From positions 429,401-493,400 of the forward strand of contig JAYKAV010003083.1 of the NCBI GenBank assembly GCA_035582835.1: a stretch of DNA of 64,000 nt, read 5' to 3'. Under the pieces are notes generated by a model. It did no database searches, was not told the DNA's origin, and worked only from the letters and a program-made list of their open reading frames with translations. Shown here piece by piece: positions 14,286 to 25,400 of this stretch (position 1 is its first letter; every line of letters begins with the position of its first letter). A program made the position numbers and the translations under genes. Source of the DNA: Phoebastria nigripes (Eukaryota; Chordata; Aves; Procellariiformes; Diomedeidae).

Positions 14286-15699
14286 TACACTAAAGATTTT
14301 TTCTTGCAAAGTTACACTGGTGGCTACAGCAAGGCATAGTTTCAGAAGAGAGACACCCTGCACAATAATACTCTTGTTAATTATGTTCTATTTATTACAG
14401 CAGCTAAAAAACAGCAGCAAAGGATGTTGATCCCAAGAACTGTGATTTTTACCTCATAGCTATCTCTTAAATCTTGCTTAAAGACAAATACTGAAAATTA
14501 GATAGACTTTTCTTCATAGAAAAAATTTCAGCTTCTGAAAACTCCTTCTGTCACATGAGCATCTGATGGAGATTCCCTGCCACAATCAGGGAGTTTTCTT
14601 GTGCCTGAGTCTGGGTGAGACTCAGATGCCTGGGCAGTGATGTCTCAGGATGCACTCTGTGTTTCCTTGAGACCCAGAGAATTCTCCTGGAAAAGGCTTT
14701 TTGGGAAATTCTTTCCCTTCTCCTTCCAGATGTGACCATAGTAGAACTACTCGCTGCGATTGCACTGCCCTCCTGCTCGGGTTTGCCAAAAGACTCAACC
14801 TGTAGCAGGGACAACACAGAAATTACTCCGCAAGTTCTGGGTGATGTCTGTCTTGGCATTTGGGATACTTTGATCTCATTACAAGGTGTGCAGCTCTCCC
14901 CATTAACTGCTCACCTACACAGAGATCTGAGCACCAGCTGAGGTCTTCAGTATTTCAACACCCTGACCTCTCTCTTTATCAAGCCTTTAGCCTATCATCT
15001 GTAAGTAATTTTGCCATNTCATTTGGGTGTTGTTAAGAGAAATACTTTTAAAATATTGCATGTTTCTCAACTACAATAAGATGAATGCCATACACATAAT
15101 GGATACCAGCAGACACGAACCCTCTGTTCAAAGCATTGTCCCTTTACTAAGCTAGAAGGTAATATGTCCTTTGATTTAGGGGTTTTATTTTACTCCTCTT
15201 ACTACATTGTATTAGTCACCCTATAATGAGACCAACTAAAATATTAGGTATAAACCTTTAGCTTCACTCCAAATATTTTACAATGATTACTGAATTAAAC
15301 TCTTTTTTAAGTTGTCACCTTCTTAGCTGAAGCCTCTTTCATTATTTTGGAAGATGGCAATATAAACAAGACATATAAAACTCCTCTTTTTCAGGTAACA
15401 TGCATGGACCTAATTTTTAATTGCTATTTAAAGCTGGATGATGAGCTAGAAGATGACATGTAGATCAAGGCTTAACCGGTGTTGCCACACAGCTACATTA
15501 GCAAAGAAGCCGCTCATACAGGGAAAAGGAGCTACTCTGCTGCTAAAGTTAAATCACATTGCTGAAGGACATAAGCTGTACCTGCAATGGACTCACATGA
15601 AAGAGTGATGTGGGTTTTATTTGGCACAGCATAGCCAGATGTTGGCTAGAAGCACCAGCAAACCTCAGAACAAAGTATTAAATGCCCACATACCTATTC

Positions 15700-15990
15700 A
15701 CCTCCACACAGGACCTGCCAGACCAGGGGTCTAACCGTAAAGAAACAGGACTGGCAGCCCAGTTAACAGGAGCAGGCAGAGGCATGAACGAGGTAAAGAT
15801 CTGGCCCCACTCCCGCCACTCACCGTCCACCACAAGGCTGTGTGGGATGGGCATGTAACAACTGAAGGATGCATAAGGCCAGCAGTGAGTCCCTGCACGC
15901 CCGTGGCCCGGAGGAAGCGGAGAGGCAGTCTGCGTCAGACGCCCCTGAGTCACCGTGCCTCCCAGGCCAGTCCCCTGGGGTGCAGTTTAC
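15700..15990. other. GC-richer patch, unassigned
   Basis: A roughly 300-bp stretch clearly richer in G, C and CpG than its surroundings. On the minus strand it carries an open frame of 91 codons (15678-15953) and a consensus donor-like GACGGTGAGT (complement near 15820-15831). I recognise no protein family. It could be an exon of an unannotated transcript, a decayed exon, or simply a GC fluctuation. Confidence 0.3.
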
Positions 15991-17831
15991 AGTCACCGGG
16001 ACCTAACTTTTAGTCATCAGTCATACAGAAGCGATGCCTGAGCAGAGCCAAGAAAGGCACCTGAAGTCAAGACGCAGTCAAAGTGGAGTTATGGGTAAAC
16101 AAAATCCAGCTGGGGTTCGAATAACTACACCTCAACATAAACCAATGGAGAATTTATGCCACTCTTTTTCATTCTTCCCCTTTTAATATTTGTGTGATAG
16201 ATGTAGAGCTAAGCTGATGCGTATGTTAAAAAAAATGCTGGAAGTAGAAGCATGTGGTAGATGAGCAAGTTCCAGCAGAGCCACATGGGGAGGTAGCTCA
16301 TACTAGAGCTACCCAGATTAATTTTATAAGCACTTCTATGCTCAGGTGATATGGATGCACTCATGTACTTCATGCACAAAAACTAATTAGGGAGAAGCAC
16401 ACACCTCTAATTCTAGCAGACCAGTGCAGCTATTAATTGAAATAATGCTCATCTTCTGTAATCATCTCCTACATGATCTGGGGTTCCCTTTTCTCTGTGG
16501 CATCTTTGAAGATGATGCGGACTTTTGAGGCCATACACTACAATCAGGAAGGAAAGTATGACTGTTTAATTGAGGTATGGTTTCTATTTTCTGAAGTAAC
16601 TTGTGCCAGTAACATCAAATGTCAAGGTTCTGGACTGTCTTATCTTGTAGTAGATTTTATATACCTGATCTCATACAGTGTGAGTTTCTTTGCCTGGAAG
16701 CTTTCCAAAATACTACATCAGTATATTACCTGTAGGCTGAAGAATTCTCCTCCTTTTACCTGCAATCGGCCGAGTTGCTGTCTGTGGACTGTGCAATCTT
16801 CACCTCATTAAGGTTATTTAGTGCTCAAGGAGCACATCACAGCTTTGAAGCTGATGAGGTCAGCTTCTTGATGGTTCCTCCTTGAGAAAAAATCATGCTA
16901 GGGGAAGGATTTTCTAGTGCTTCTGTGTTGCTAAGATGGTCCCTTGAAGATACTTCCACTTGTTGCAAATTAGGGAAAAGCCAACTGCTCATTTTCCAAA
17001 TGGATGGACCAACGTAAAGTGTTACAGTCCCAGAGCAGAGTCAATGTAAAGAAAGACAGCCATCTTCACTTCAGCTATTGATAAAGGTTGCTGGAACTTC
17101 CTCAGTTAGCCTTTTGCTGCCATGCTTTTGAGAGTTCACAGACCTTTCTGCTCCACAAGAGAGCTGTGGAAACAATAAACTCTAGGTAGTGGATTTTAAT
17201 AAACAGCTGGAAACTTAGGTTTTCATATATTCCTGAACATGATGCTTGGATGCTTCCATACAGTAGCCTTGAAGTTTATTTATGCTTAAAAATTGTTTGT
17301 CCTAACACCAAACACAGACATTAATTTTTCTTTGAAGTCAGTTGAAATCTTAACTTATTACTTTGGGGACAGGGTCCAACAAATTGTTTCCAGTATACAG
17401 GAGAAAACATAAAATTTACATGGAATGTGCAAGAGAAAGGTAGTTTCATAGTAAGAGCATATGGTAAATATGGGCTTCCTCTTTGGGTCAAGTCTTGGCC
17501 CATATAGAAGGACACAGAGGATGCTCTTCTTTTAACATGTGTGCAATACTCCATCACTATTGAAATAAATTTTGTGAATTTGTACACAAATTCAGAAACA
17601 ACAAAGTCTACAAGCAGTACAGCATAATGGGAACTCCTGACACTGAGATCTGCATGAATGAATGTAGAAGGTAAACTTGACTTGACTGAGCCTTCATTTT
17701 CCCCTCTCCTCAACGTGAATGTTGTTTCTTCAAAGTAACATTAGCAAAAGCAATTCAAAGCTCAGCTATGTGTACACAGCACTGTTATTTCTTTACAGCA
17801 ACTTTCATTGTAATAAAAAAATAGTAAGACC

Positions 17832-18066
17832 TTTTACCTTGATACAGTGCTTTTCATCTTCAAAGCATTTTCACAAATACGCTCTAGCTAATCTGAACAC
17901 CCCTTTAACATAGTTAAGGTTGATTATCATCACGATTATGACTTTACAGGAGGGACAGAGTTTAAATTACTTAAATGCACAAGAGACTTTGATGTCAGAA
18001 GAGGGATTAAAACTCAAGGGTCACTATGTCCTAATTATCTGCCCACAACATTAGACCCTCTTCTCC
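17832..18066 (-). mobile_element. Ancient MIR-type (CORE) SINE, antisense
   Basis: Read on the plus strand this follows the well-known reverse complement of an amniote MIR: 'CAGTGCTTTTCATCTTCAAAGC', then 'TTTTCACAAATACGCTCTAGCTAAT', an 'AACACCCCT' phrase, a 'GATTATGACTTTACAGGAGGG' stretch (consensus 'cccattttacagatgggg'), and finally a 'GTCAGAAGAGGGATTAAAACTCA' region where MIR has 'ggcagagctgggaatagaaccca'. The order of all blocks is kept, which supports the call despite strong divergence. Confidence 0.55.
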
Positions 18067-21000
18067 CAACCTTGGTTTGCACTGTGAAAAATTATCTTCT
18101 TATACATAGACTGTTTTCTATATTTAACTAAATAATATACTATTTATGTAATTAAAGTGCTTCTTACACAAACAAGAATGTTTCAGTTAATTTGGCCAAG
18201 ATTCCACAACTCTGTCAGGCATACAGCCAAAACTGTTAGTTGTGGGGACCTTAAATTGTCAGACCTTCCCACCAGTACTTCTAAGGACAGGGTTTTCAGG
18301 TATTGACTACATGTGGACTTTCACCATGATCCTCTCGAGGCATAAAAAATGACACTTACATTTAAGTTTGAAGGGCCTTAATCTGGTGTATAAATTACTT
18401 ATTTTCACCTAAAGGTCTTCTGTATTTTTTGAATGGTGTAAGGTGTAAATGAGACTTAGTTCTTACGCATTATTTTAACTTAAGCCAAGGAAACACTGCC
18501 CATGAGACACAGCCACCTTGAAATACTGAGAAATCAAAGCAGAGAGACTCCAACTCATTGTGCATTTATTTTATTTTTGAAAAAGTGGAATGAAACTCCA
18601 CTAAATTACTCATTTTTATTCAGATAAATGGATTTACATTCCATCATTTAGAATATGAAGTACAAAGTGCACCCTCTAGGAAAATACAAAGCTACTGTTT
18701 TATTTCAAGGTTTTCTGGAATGTCATAAACGGAATTGTGAACTGAAATTGCAACCTCTCTAGTAATCCTGTAACTGGTGTCTTTTTAATAGTGTATGTTC
18801 ATCCTGAACATCTATGTTCACGATGTTTTCCTGAATATTATGGTGGTGGTTTTGGTGGGGTGGTGTTTGATTACCTGCTTCCAATTTCAAATGGCTGCTG
18901 AAGAAAGCTGACTGCTCACAATGATAAATGCTGCGTTAAAAATTTCTAGATTACAGTTTACTGATGAACAGTTACTGAACTGGATTCCATCTCTCAGTCC
19001 TGTAACAGGATTTTAATTTTAAGCTATTCAAAACTGAGTTACCAAAAGCATATTGTCTACAGAAATGAAAGCATTTAAAAATGTTTATTTCACAAAGCAC
19101 TATTTCTTACCTGTTATTGAACAGTTAAATCATTTTGAAGGCTTAAATGCATGTATGGCTCAACCTAGGTTGTAAGCTGGTGTAAGTAATGGGAATTCAC
19201 TAGCTGCTGATACACGGTGAGCTCACTTGAAGAAGTGCAAAAATTCATATTGATACAGGTTTTCCTTACTAGTTAACTGCTAAATTGAAATTAGCATGGT
19301 ATTAAATTTGAAAAGGTATTTAGTTTGTCTGCAAGAATACAGTTTTTCAGCTCCTTTTTCTGATTCTGAGTATAAGCTGTCCACCCACTGTCTGGAATGT
19401 GCCAAAACAGCGGCTCAGACTAGACATCTTCGGAAACCCCATCTAATGAAGCTTCTTTTGAGCTTCCTGCTCAACATTTCTTGAAGTATCTATGTCATTA
19501 ACAATTCACCATGAGCAGGCTTTTCTGCCTGCTGTTCTGTGTTCAGATTTATCCTGGATATATAGAGAGCTTTATATAGAGGAATACTCCTACAAAATAC
19601 ATATAGTACAGAGAGTCCATAAGCATGAAGCTGGAAAGCTGGTACCTCTCTGGACAGCTACAGGATCAAACTCCCGTGGGAACAGCCTGTGCAGGAACAG
19701 CTAGCACAAGTTTTAAATGGGAGTAAGAAAGGACTCTTTTAACATATGGTCTGTGAGAGTTCAAATAGTGAATATTTTCACACTATTTAAACAAAGTGAG
19801 CTCTCATATTCAAAAAGGAGCAAAAAATAGAACCAGAAAAGCAAATGGATTGCACACAGTTGTGGTAAAAGATGAATACTGCAACACAACTGACACAGCT
19901 TTTTAGAAGCAATTCAACGGAGGAAAACTGTAGTAGAATTAAAACAGAAGGAATTGCCAAAAATTATTCACTAAAAGATTCTGTGCACTGTAAGTAGAAC
20001 GTATACCTTCAATAGAAAGGCCAACCTAGAATGAGAATAGGGTAAATTTCAGTCTTAATATGGTATTATGGCTATACTGTACCACACTGAAGAAGTTAAC
20101 ATGTAACTTCACCTATGTCCTTCTTTCTCCCTTTATTAAACTATGATTTTCCAAAGTCCATTTCTCATCAGTATAGTCTCACATTTTGAACTGCAGTAAG
20201 AAGTCTTCAGCCTCTGTGACAAACATCCCAGATGTATATGAAAATTTCTAACATACACTGAAGACAAGAGGATAAAGTGTTTAAAGCTGCACAGAGAGCA
20301 AATTCCAGCTGAAACGCAAGTTCAACACTAGCTGCTACTGCCTTAAGTTATCAGGAATATCCTTTTTCTGGCATACAATGAACTGCCTCACAGATCTCAG
20401 AAGATTTCTCAGCTGCGATAAAATGTAGGACATCTGTTCAGTGATGAATCCGAGTCTGCATTTACTAGCAGACACGTGACATTTTTTAACAGACAGGTAG
20501 CACTGAGGGGCACATGAGAATGGCATGTCTGGATGGCTGAGGTCTCTCTGATAGATAAAGTTGCTTTAAAGAAAATCTACGACAAATACTTTTAAAAATA
20601 GGTCCTTCCATTTAACAAGATACTGGCTATTTTTGAAAGCTCTACATTTAATATTTATAACTATCTATAGTAATAAAATACATAAATATATCAAAACTAT
20701 TAATGTTTCTCAAAATGTAAGATCATGTTACGGTAAAATGAATGATCTGCTTAAATGTATGGACTTGTGGCAAAAAGAAAAATACCACAAATAGGAAAAT
20801 TGTAATTATTAATGTATAATGATATAGTGTTTACCTTTTCGTATCACTTAAAGCTATATTTAGCTTGGAGAGCTACATATATGTACCATTTATATATGTG
20901 TACTTCAGAAAGAAAACTCCTTTTTTCCAAAACATGCTCCAGTTTGTTCTCAGAATCATTTTTCGATATTGAAAAGACCACCCTTAATTTAAACCATATT

Positions 21001-22233
21001 AAACCTCTAAATTAATTTTTTTTAATTGAAAACAAACCTCTTCCACTTAGTTACAAATACTATAAATTAGGAATTTTCACACATATTAGTGCTGGAATTT
21101 TGGTCTCGTTTTGCCATTTCCGGCAATCCAGGACTAATCAGTACTTTTTGCTTCATGTCACTGTTTTATAGCGTGCTTCAGGGATTTTGTGGTGCTGTTT
21201 AGTTCCACCCTCTGTTGACAAATTGAGGAATTCTGGGGGGAAGTCAAATAAACCACAGTGTCTCCAGGAATATGGTAGGTGGTCCGGCTGAAATATGGAC
21301 GATCTGAAAGTCAGTTTTCAGAGAGACCAAGCCAATGCTTAGCATTTTTAGCACATACTTACACATTTAAGTAGATAAATTATTTCTATTATACCACGAC
21401 ATTTGTGGAATACTGTTTTCTGGAACTGCAGCATAACTTAGAAAAGTATTTACATACCACCAGCTGCAGCATCGCTCCGTTCACATGCAGTCAGTGAAGA
21501 CTCCCGGAGAGTCGCATGTAAACATGCAGATCAGAAGTATTAAAAAGAAAGCAGGATGGGCACCCTGGCTGCAATTTCAAGGGGTATTTAAACATAGCAG
21601 CATTCTCATTGACTTAATAAAAGTATTTGTAAGATGAAAGCTTTTAAGAAAATATTAAAACCTTCACTGAGGACACATTTCAAGAATGTAATAACATTTC
21701 AGGGCTTACGGACCAGATGACAGCGATGTTTCCAAAGCACGCTGGAGGCGTTCTGATGAGGCCACTGGTGAAGTGCTGGAAAAGCATATTAATAGAAATA
21801 CTCAGAAATAATGGGATGGCAATACCCACTTCTGGAGAGGAGATATCCTGGGGAAAAAAGGGAAAAAACAAAGCAGTTACGTCGTATGCTGTGACACAAA
21901 ATCACGATAAACCGGATTTCACCCCAAGGAGCTGTTCTGCATCATATGTTCCCAATCGCTTCCTGAAGAATTCCAGCTGTGTGACTAGCATAGGGCAAAA
22001 CAGCTAGCATCGGGCTCACACCCAGAGACCTGTCCCTCAGGCCCGGGGAGCGGAGTCCTCGGGCGCCCCCGGCCTCTCCCACTCGGGGCTGCCGGGCCTC
22101 CCCTGAGTCTCCTCGGGCCGGAGGCGTCAGGGGAGAGGCCCCCGGCGGCGCCGGCCGGCGCGGCCTCCCCTCAGCGCGGGCGGCCGCTGCCACCTAGCGA
22201 AGGGCGCGCGGCGACGGCGTTCCCGCGGGCGGA

Positions 22234-22375
22234 GGCCCCGCCCGCCCCCGCTCCGCCGCGCCGGGGAGCGGGGGCGGGGCGGGGCGGGGCCGGGCCACAC
22301 GCGGCGCGCGGCCCCGGCGGGCTGGCAGGCTGCCAGCGGCACCGCCCCACCCCCGCCCCCGCCCTTCCCGCCAAC
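22234..22375 (+). promoter_or_regulatory. MTAP: GC-box cluster and 5' UTR of MTAP
   Basis: Sp1-type GC boxes crowd this segment: GGCCCCGCCCGCCCCCG at about 22234-22250 (reverse orientation), overlapping GGGGCGGGGC copies at about 22270-22291, and CCGCCCC/CCCCGCCC copies at about 22342-22365. They sit 10-140 bases before the MTAP start codon. The transcription start cannot be located from sequence alone; a start somewhere in 22260-22350 is likely and would give a short 5' UTR. Confidence 0.65.
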
Positions 22376-22402
22376 ATGGCCGCCGCCGCCGCGGCCGTGA
22401 AG
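22376..22402 (+). CDS. MTAP: MTAP coding exon 1 (residues 1-9)
   Basis: Encodes MAAAAAAVK and ends at AAG|GTAAGC, a good donor. The alanine run replaces the Ser/Gly/Thr-rich N-terminus of the human protein, and the exon is two codons shorter than in human. The phase-0 junction falls between K9 and the IGIIGG nucleoside-phosphorylase start, as in human. This exon is too short to appear as an open frame of its own. Confidence 0.93.
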
Positions 22403-25400
22403 GTAAGCGGAGATCTGCGCCGCCATGGGTTGGGAAGGAGGCGGCGGCGGCGGCAGGCGGCGCCCACCGCCGCCCTCAACCCCTCCCCGCCTGTCGCCTA
22501 CCCCCCATCCCGGGCCGGCCGCGGGCGTGCGGAGCGGGAGCGGGAGGGCGCGGGCCACGTCGCTGCCTTCCTGGCGCTGCCTCTCCCCCGCCGTGTCCTT
22601 CCCCGCTTCCTGCTCCCTTGCCGTCTCCGCCCCGCCCGCCGGGAGGGGGCCCGGGAGCACGGCCGCCTTCAGCGGTGCCAGGCGGGAGAGGGGCCACCAT
22701 GGCGGGCGGCGCCGGACCGAGTGCCCCCTCCCCCCCGGCCGCCGCCTCCCCCCTTTGGGGCCTCTCCGCTGCGGGGCGGGCAGCCCCCGCACGGCGCTCC
22801 CCGCGCCTCGGCGCTGCCGCAGTCGGCGGCCCTGCCAGCGTTTCCCGGCCGTGCCCCGGCGGGCGGCCCGGGCCGTCCCGGAAGAGACGAATTTTTTTTT
22901 TTTTTTTTCCCCCCAAATGAGAGCCGGAGGCCTCTGCTGCTCAGGGTTTCCGACCCGGCTGCGGTGTGTCGGATTTGTCAGTGAGAGGGCCCGGGGCGGG
23001 TTTGTAACTATCGCGGGGTGCACAGATCCCGAAGCGGCAGCAGAAGTGAGCCGGTACAGAAGTTTCGCCTAAGGCTTGTCCGTCCCGAGTGTTCAAAAAC
23101 TGGCTCCAGAAGGTGACAGCCTGCGTCAGGGATGAGCTGGCCAGTTAGGCTGAAACTCGGGGTTTGTGTTTGGACCAAAATAGGATTTAGTTCTCTGAGG
23201 TGAAGTAACTCTCCCAGTCGTTACAGGGTGTAGAAATCAGTTATAAGCTGTCTTTATTTTACGGAGGCAGCAAGTTTATTCTCTTGACTGTAAATTGTAT
23301 GCAGCTTGCTGTTTATTTCCTTTTAAGTGAAAGTATTTTTAATGCTGTCCTCTTCCTCTTCTCATTATCCCCAAAATAGAATAGAGGAATATAGATGTAT
23401 TCATAGAATCATTAAGGTTGGAAAAGACCTCTAAGATCATCAAGTCCAACCGTCAACCCAACACCACCATGCCCACTAAACCGTGTCCCTAAGCGCCTCA
23501 TCTACACGTCTTTTAAATACTTCCAGGGATGGTGACTCAACCACTTCCCTGGGCAGCCTGGTCCAATGTTTAACCACTCTTTCAGTAAAGACATTTTTCC
23601 TAATGTCCAATCTAAACCTCCCCTGGCGCAACTTGAGGCCATTTCCTCTCGTCCTACCACTTTTTTTTGGTGACTGTCTCTGGCTTTTGAGGAAAGGTGA
23701 GACTTTTCTCCCTGAGTCAACTCCTCTGCCATTCCTTGTCTTCAATGCCTGGGCTGCTAGGTAGAAATAGACCTCAGCTCCCTTGGCAGGGTATCTCCCC
23801 ACTGAGCCTAGAGCAGCTGCATTCCTTTTGATAATTCACTTAGAAGGTCTATAAAGCAGAATTTAATATAGAATCAGATTTTTGGGTCTCCAGCCCCCAG
23901 ATGCAGCTGATATTCCTGGAGATTGTGTAAACCGGAGGAAAAATAGTTCTCTTGCAGAGAGGTAAAATTAATTCAGGGTTGGAGCTGCCAGCTCCAAGTT
24001 GGCGTTACGTCATTGGAGAAGTAGCTGCCTCTACGAATCTCTGCTGGCCTAACTTTCCTTCCACTGTAGTAGCTCTCCTGTGAATTATAGTGAACCCAGT
24101 GTTTCTCTAGCCAGTGTTGCCTAAGGTGGCTTGAAGGTTGACCAAACTGCTGCTGAGGTGTTTTGCAGGGAGGAGGAAGGCAAAAGCAAATTCAAGGTAG
24201 TCTAGCTCTTCTTCCGTGCTGTGGGTTCTCCACCCTGGGAGCTGTGAATATTTTGCCAGCTCGTTGCACTGCTGCCATTTCTGACAGCATAGCCGTTGGT
24301 GTAAAAGTCTGCTCTGGAACTGAACCGTGCAGCACAAGCACGTATTGATGCCACTGCAGCAGCAGGAGTAGGGAACCCAAGAGCAAATCTGAAAGCAACC
24401 TTACCAGGCCTATGCTGCCGTGAACAGACCGAGCTCTGTGCTGCCACAGATCAGGTGTGCTGCTTTCTGGTACAGCAACAGTCTGTTACAGTGCTGGATC
24501 TGTGTGTTCATAAAGATCTTAAAGCATTGCAGTTCCAAAATAACTTTTATGTCATGTAGCTGATATCTCCAGCATTGCACTGTTTTCCTCAGTGGCAACA
24601 ACTTTCACTTCGCGAGAGATAAAAATTCAGGCAGATAAGTGTTCTCTTTTGAATATTCTCAATCTTAAGTCATAGGGCACTAATAAAACAAGCATTATAC
24701 CAAACTAAAACTGGTTAAGTTACTGAAGGAACCATTTTTTTTCTAGATTAAAAAAAAAAGTCACCATTTTGATGGCTTCTGTTAATGTAATCTTCCATGT
24801 TTACTGAATGCATGCATGAACAATGTTAAAGGTGGTCTTCTGTTGATTTTGAGTTTTATGATTGTTCCTGTTGCACACTTCTTACATGATTCTTAAGGTA
24901 AAGAGTTGCTCATCCTAAAATTTATATAGTTTTCAGGAGTTTCATGAGCAATCTAACAATCTGAATGTTTGTGATAAATAAGCAACATGAGTAACATGGG
25001 AGCAGACCCATCAATACTAGTGCAAACAACGATCTAGGTCTTCCCTAACACTTGAGTACATTCAAGGTTGGAGTTTGTGAATTTTTACTGGTATTTTCCT
25101 TTGCACTACTCCTCGTGCTCCACAGGGGGGTAGCAAAAGGAAATAGGAGATCTGTTAAAACTACTCCAGTGTATCAGCGTTTACACCATCTGGTGTGGAA
25201 AGCTTTCTCAGAGGAGTATTTGATGTGTAACAAAGAGCTTCTGCTTGTTGAAACAAAATGCTTGATGAGCCAGCTAATATAGTGGTTGAACAAATGAGGT
25301 CTCTATGAATGTGAAAGTTAAGAAAAAACTAGAGTAAGAGACAGTTGGGTGTATGTTGTGGAAGGAGGGGTTTGTACATTGAAGTCTGGAGGTTTTACTT

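Larger units (their letters stand above)
1..22009. other. Intergenic DNA upstream of MTAP, no gene recognised
   Basis: About 22 kb of AT-rich sequence with stops in all frames every few dozen codons. The longest open frames (up to about 130 codons, for example 17321-17713 on the minus strand) have no recognisable family motif and no convincing exon structure, so I treat them as chance. The human order places interferon genes and MIR31HG upstream of MTAP, but I saw no interferon-like coding sequence here. Apart from two decayed SINEs, short tandem repeats, a GC-richer patch near 15.7-16.0 kb and single unresolved bases (3050, 7095, 9782, 15018), nothing stands out. Confidence 0.7.
22010..23080. 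promoter_or_regulatory. MTAP: CpG island at the MTAP promoter and exon 1
   Basis: About 1 kb in which CpG is abundant and GC content jumps from the AT-rich background. The switch at both edges is sharp (near 22010 and about 23080). MTAP exon 1 lies in the left-centre. Housekeeping metabolic genes such as MTAP usually have TATA-less CpG-island promoters, and no convincing TATA box lies upstream of the start. Long open frames on both strands here (up to 298 codons on the minus strand) result from few A/T-rich stop codons and are not called as genes. A run of 18 T at about 22891-22908 followed by C is a notable low-complexity spot inside the island. Confidence 0.9.

Noticed and set aside
16105..16130. 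GGGGTTCGAATA, resembling a tRNA B box
   Set aside because: No matching A box or cloverleaf arms at the right spacing on either side.
17321..17713. 130-codon minus-strand frame upstream of MTAP
   Set aside because: No family motif, AT-rich composition like its surroundings, and no splice or promoter context; chance length for this many kilobases.
22127..23023. 298-codon minus-strand frame, and several 100-215 codon frames on both strands in the MTAP CpG island
   Set aside because: Low-complexity Ala/Gly/Pro/Arg translations caused by scarce A/T-rich stops in GC-rich DNA; no domain, and they overlap exon 1 and its promoter.
23476..23802. 108-codon minus-strand frame in intron 1
   Set aside because: It is the translated tail of the antisense CR1 plus neighbouring intron, not a gene.
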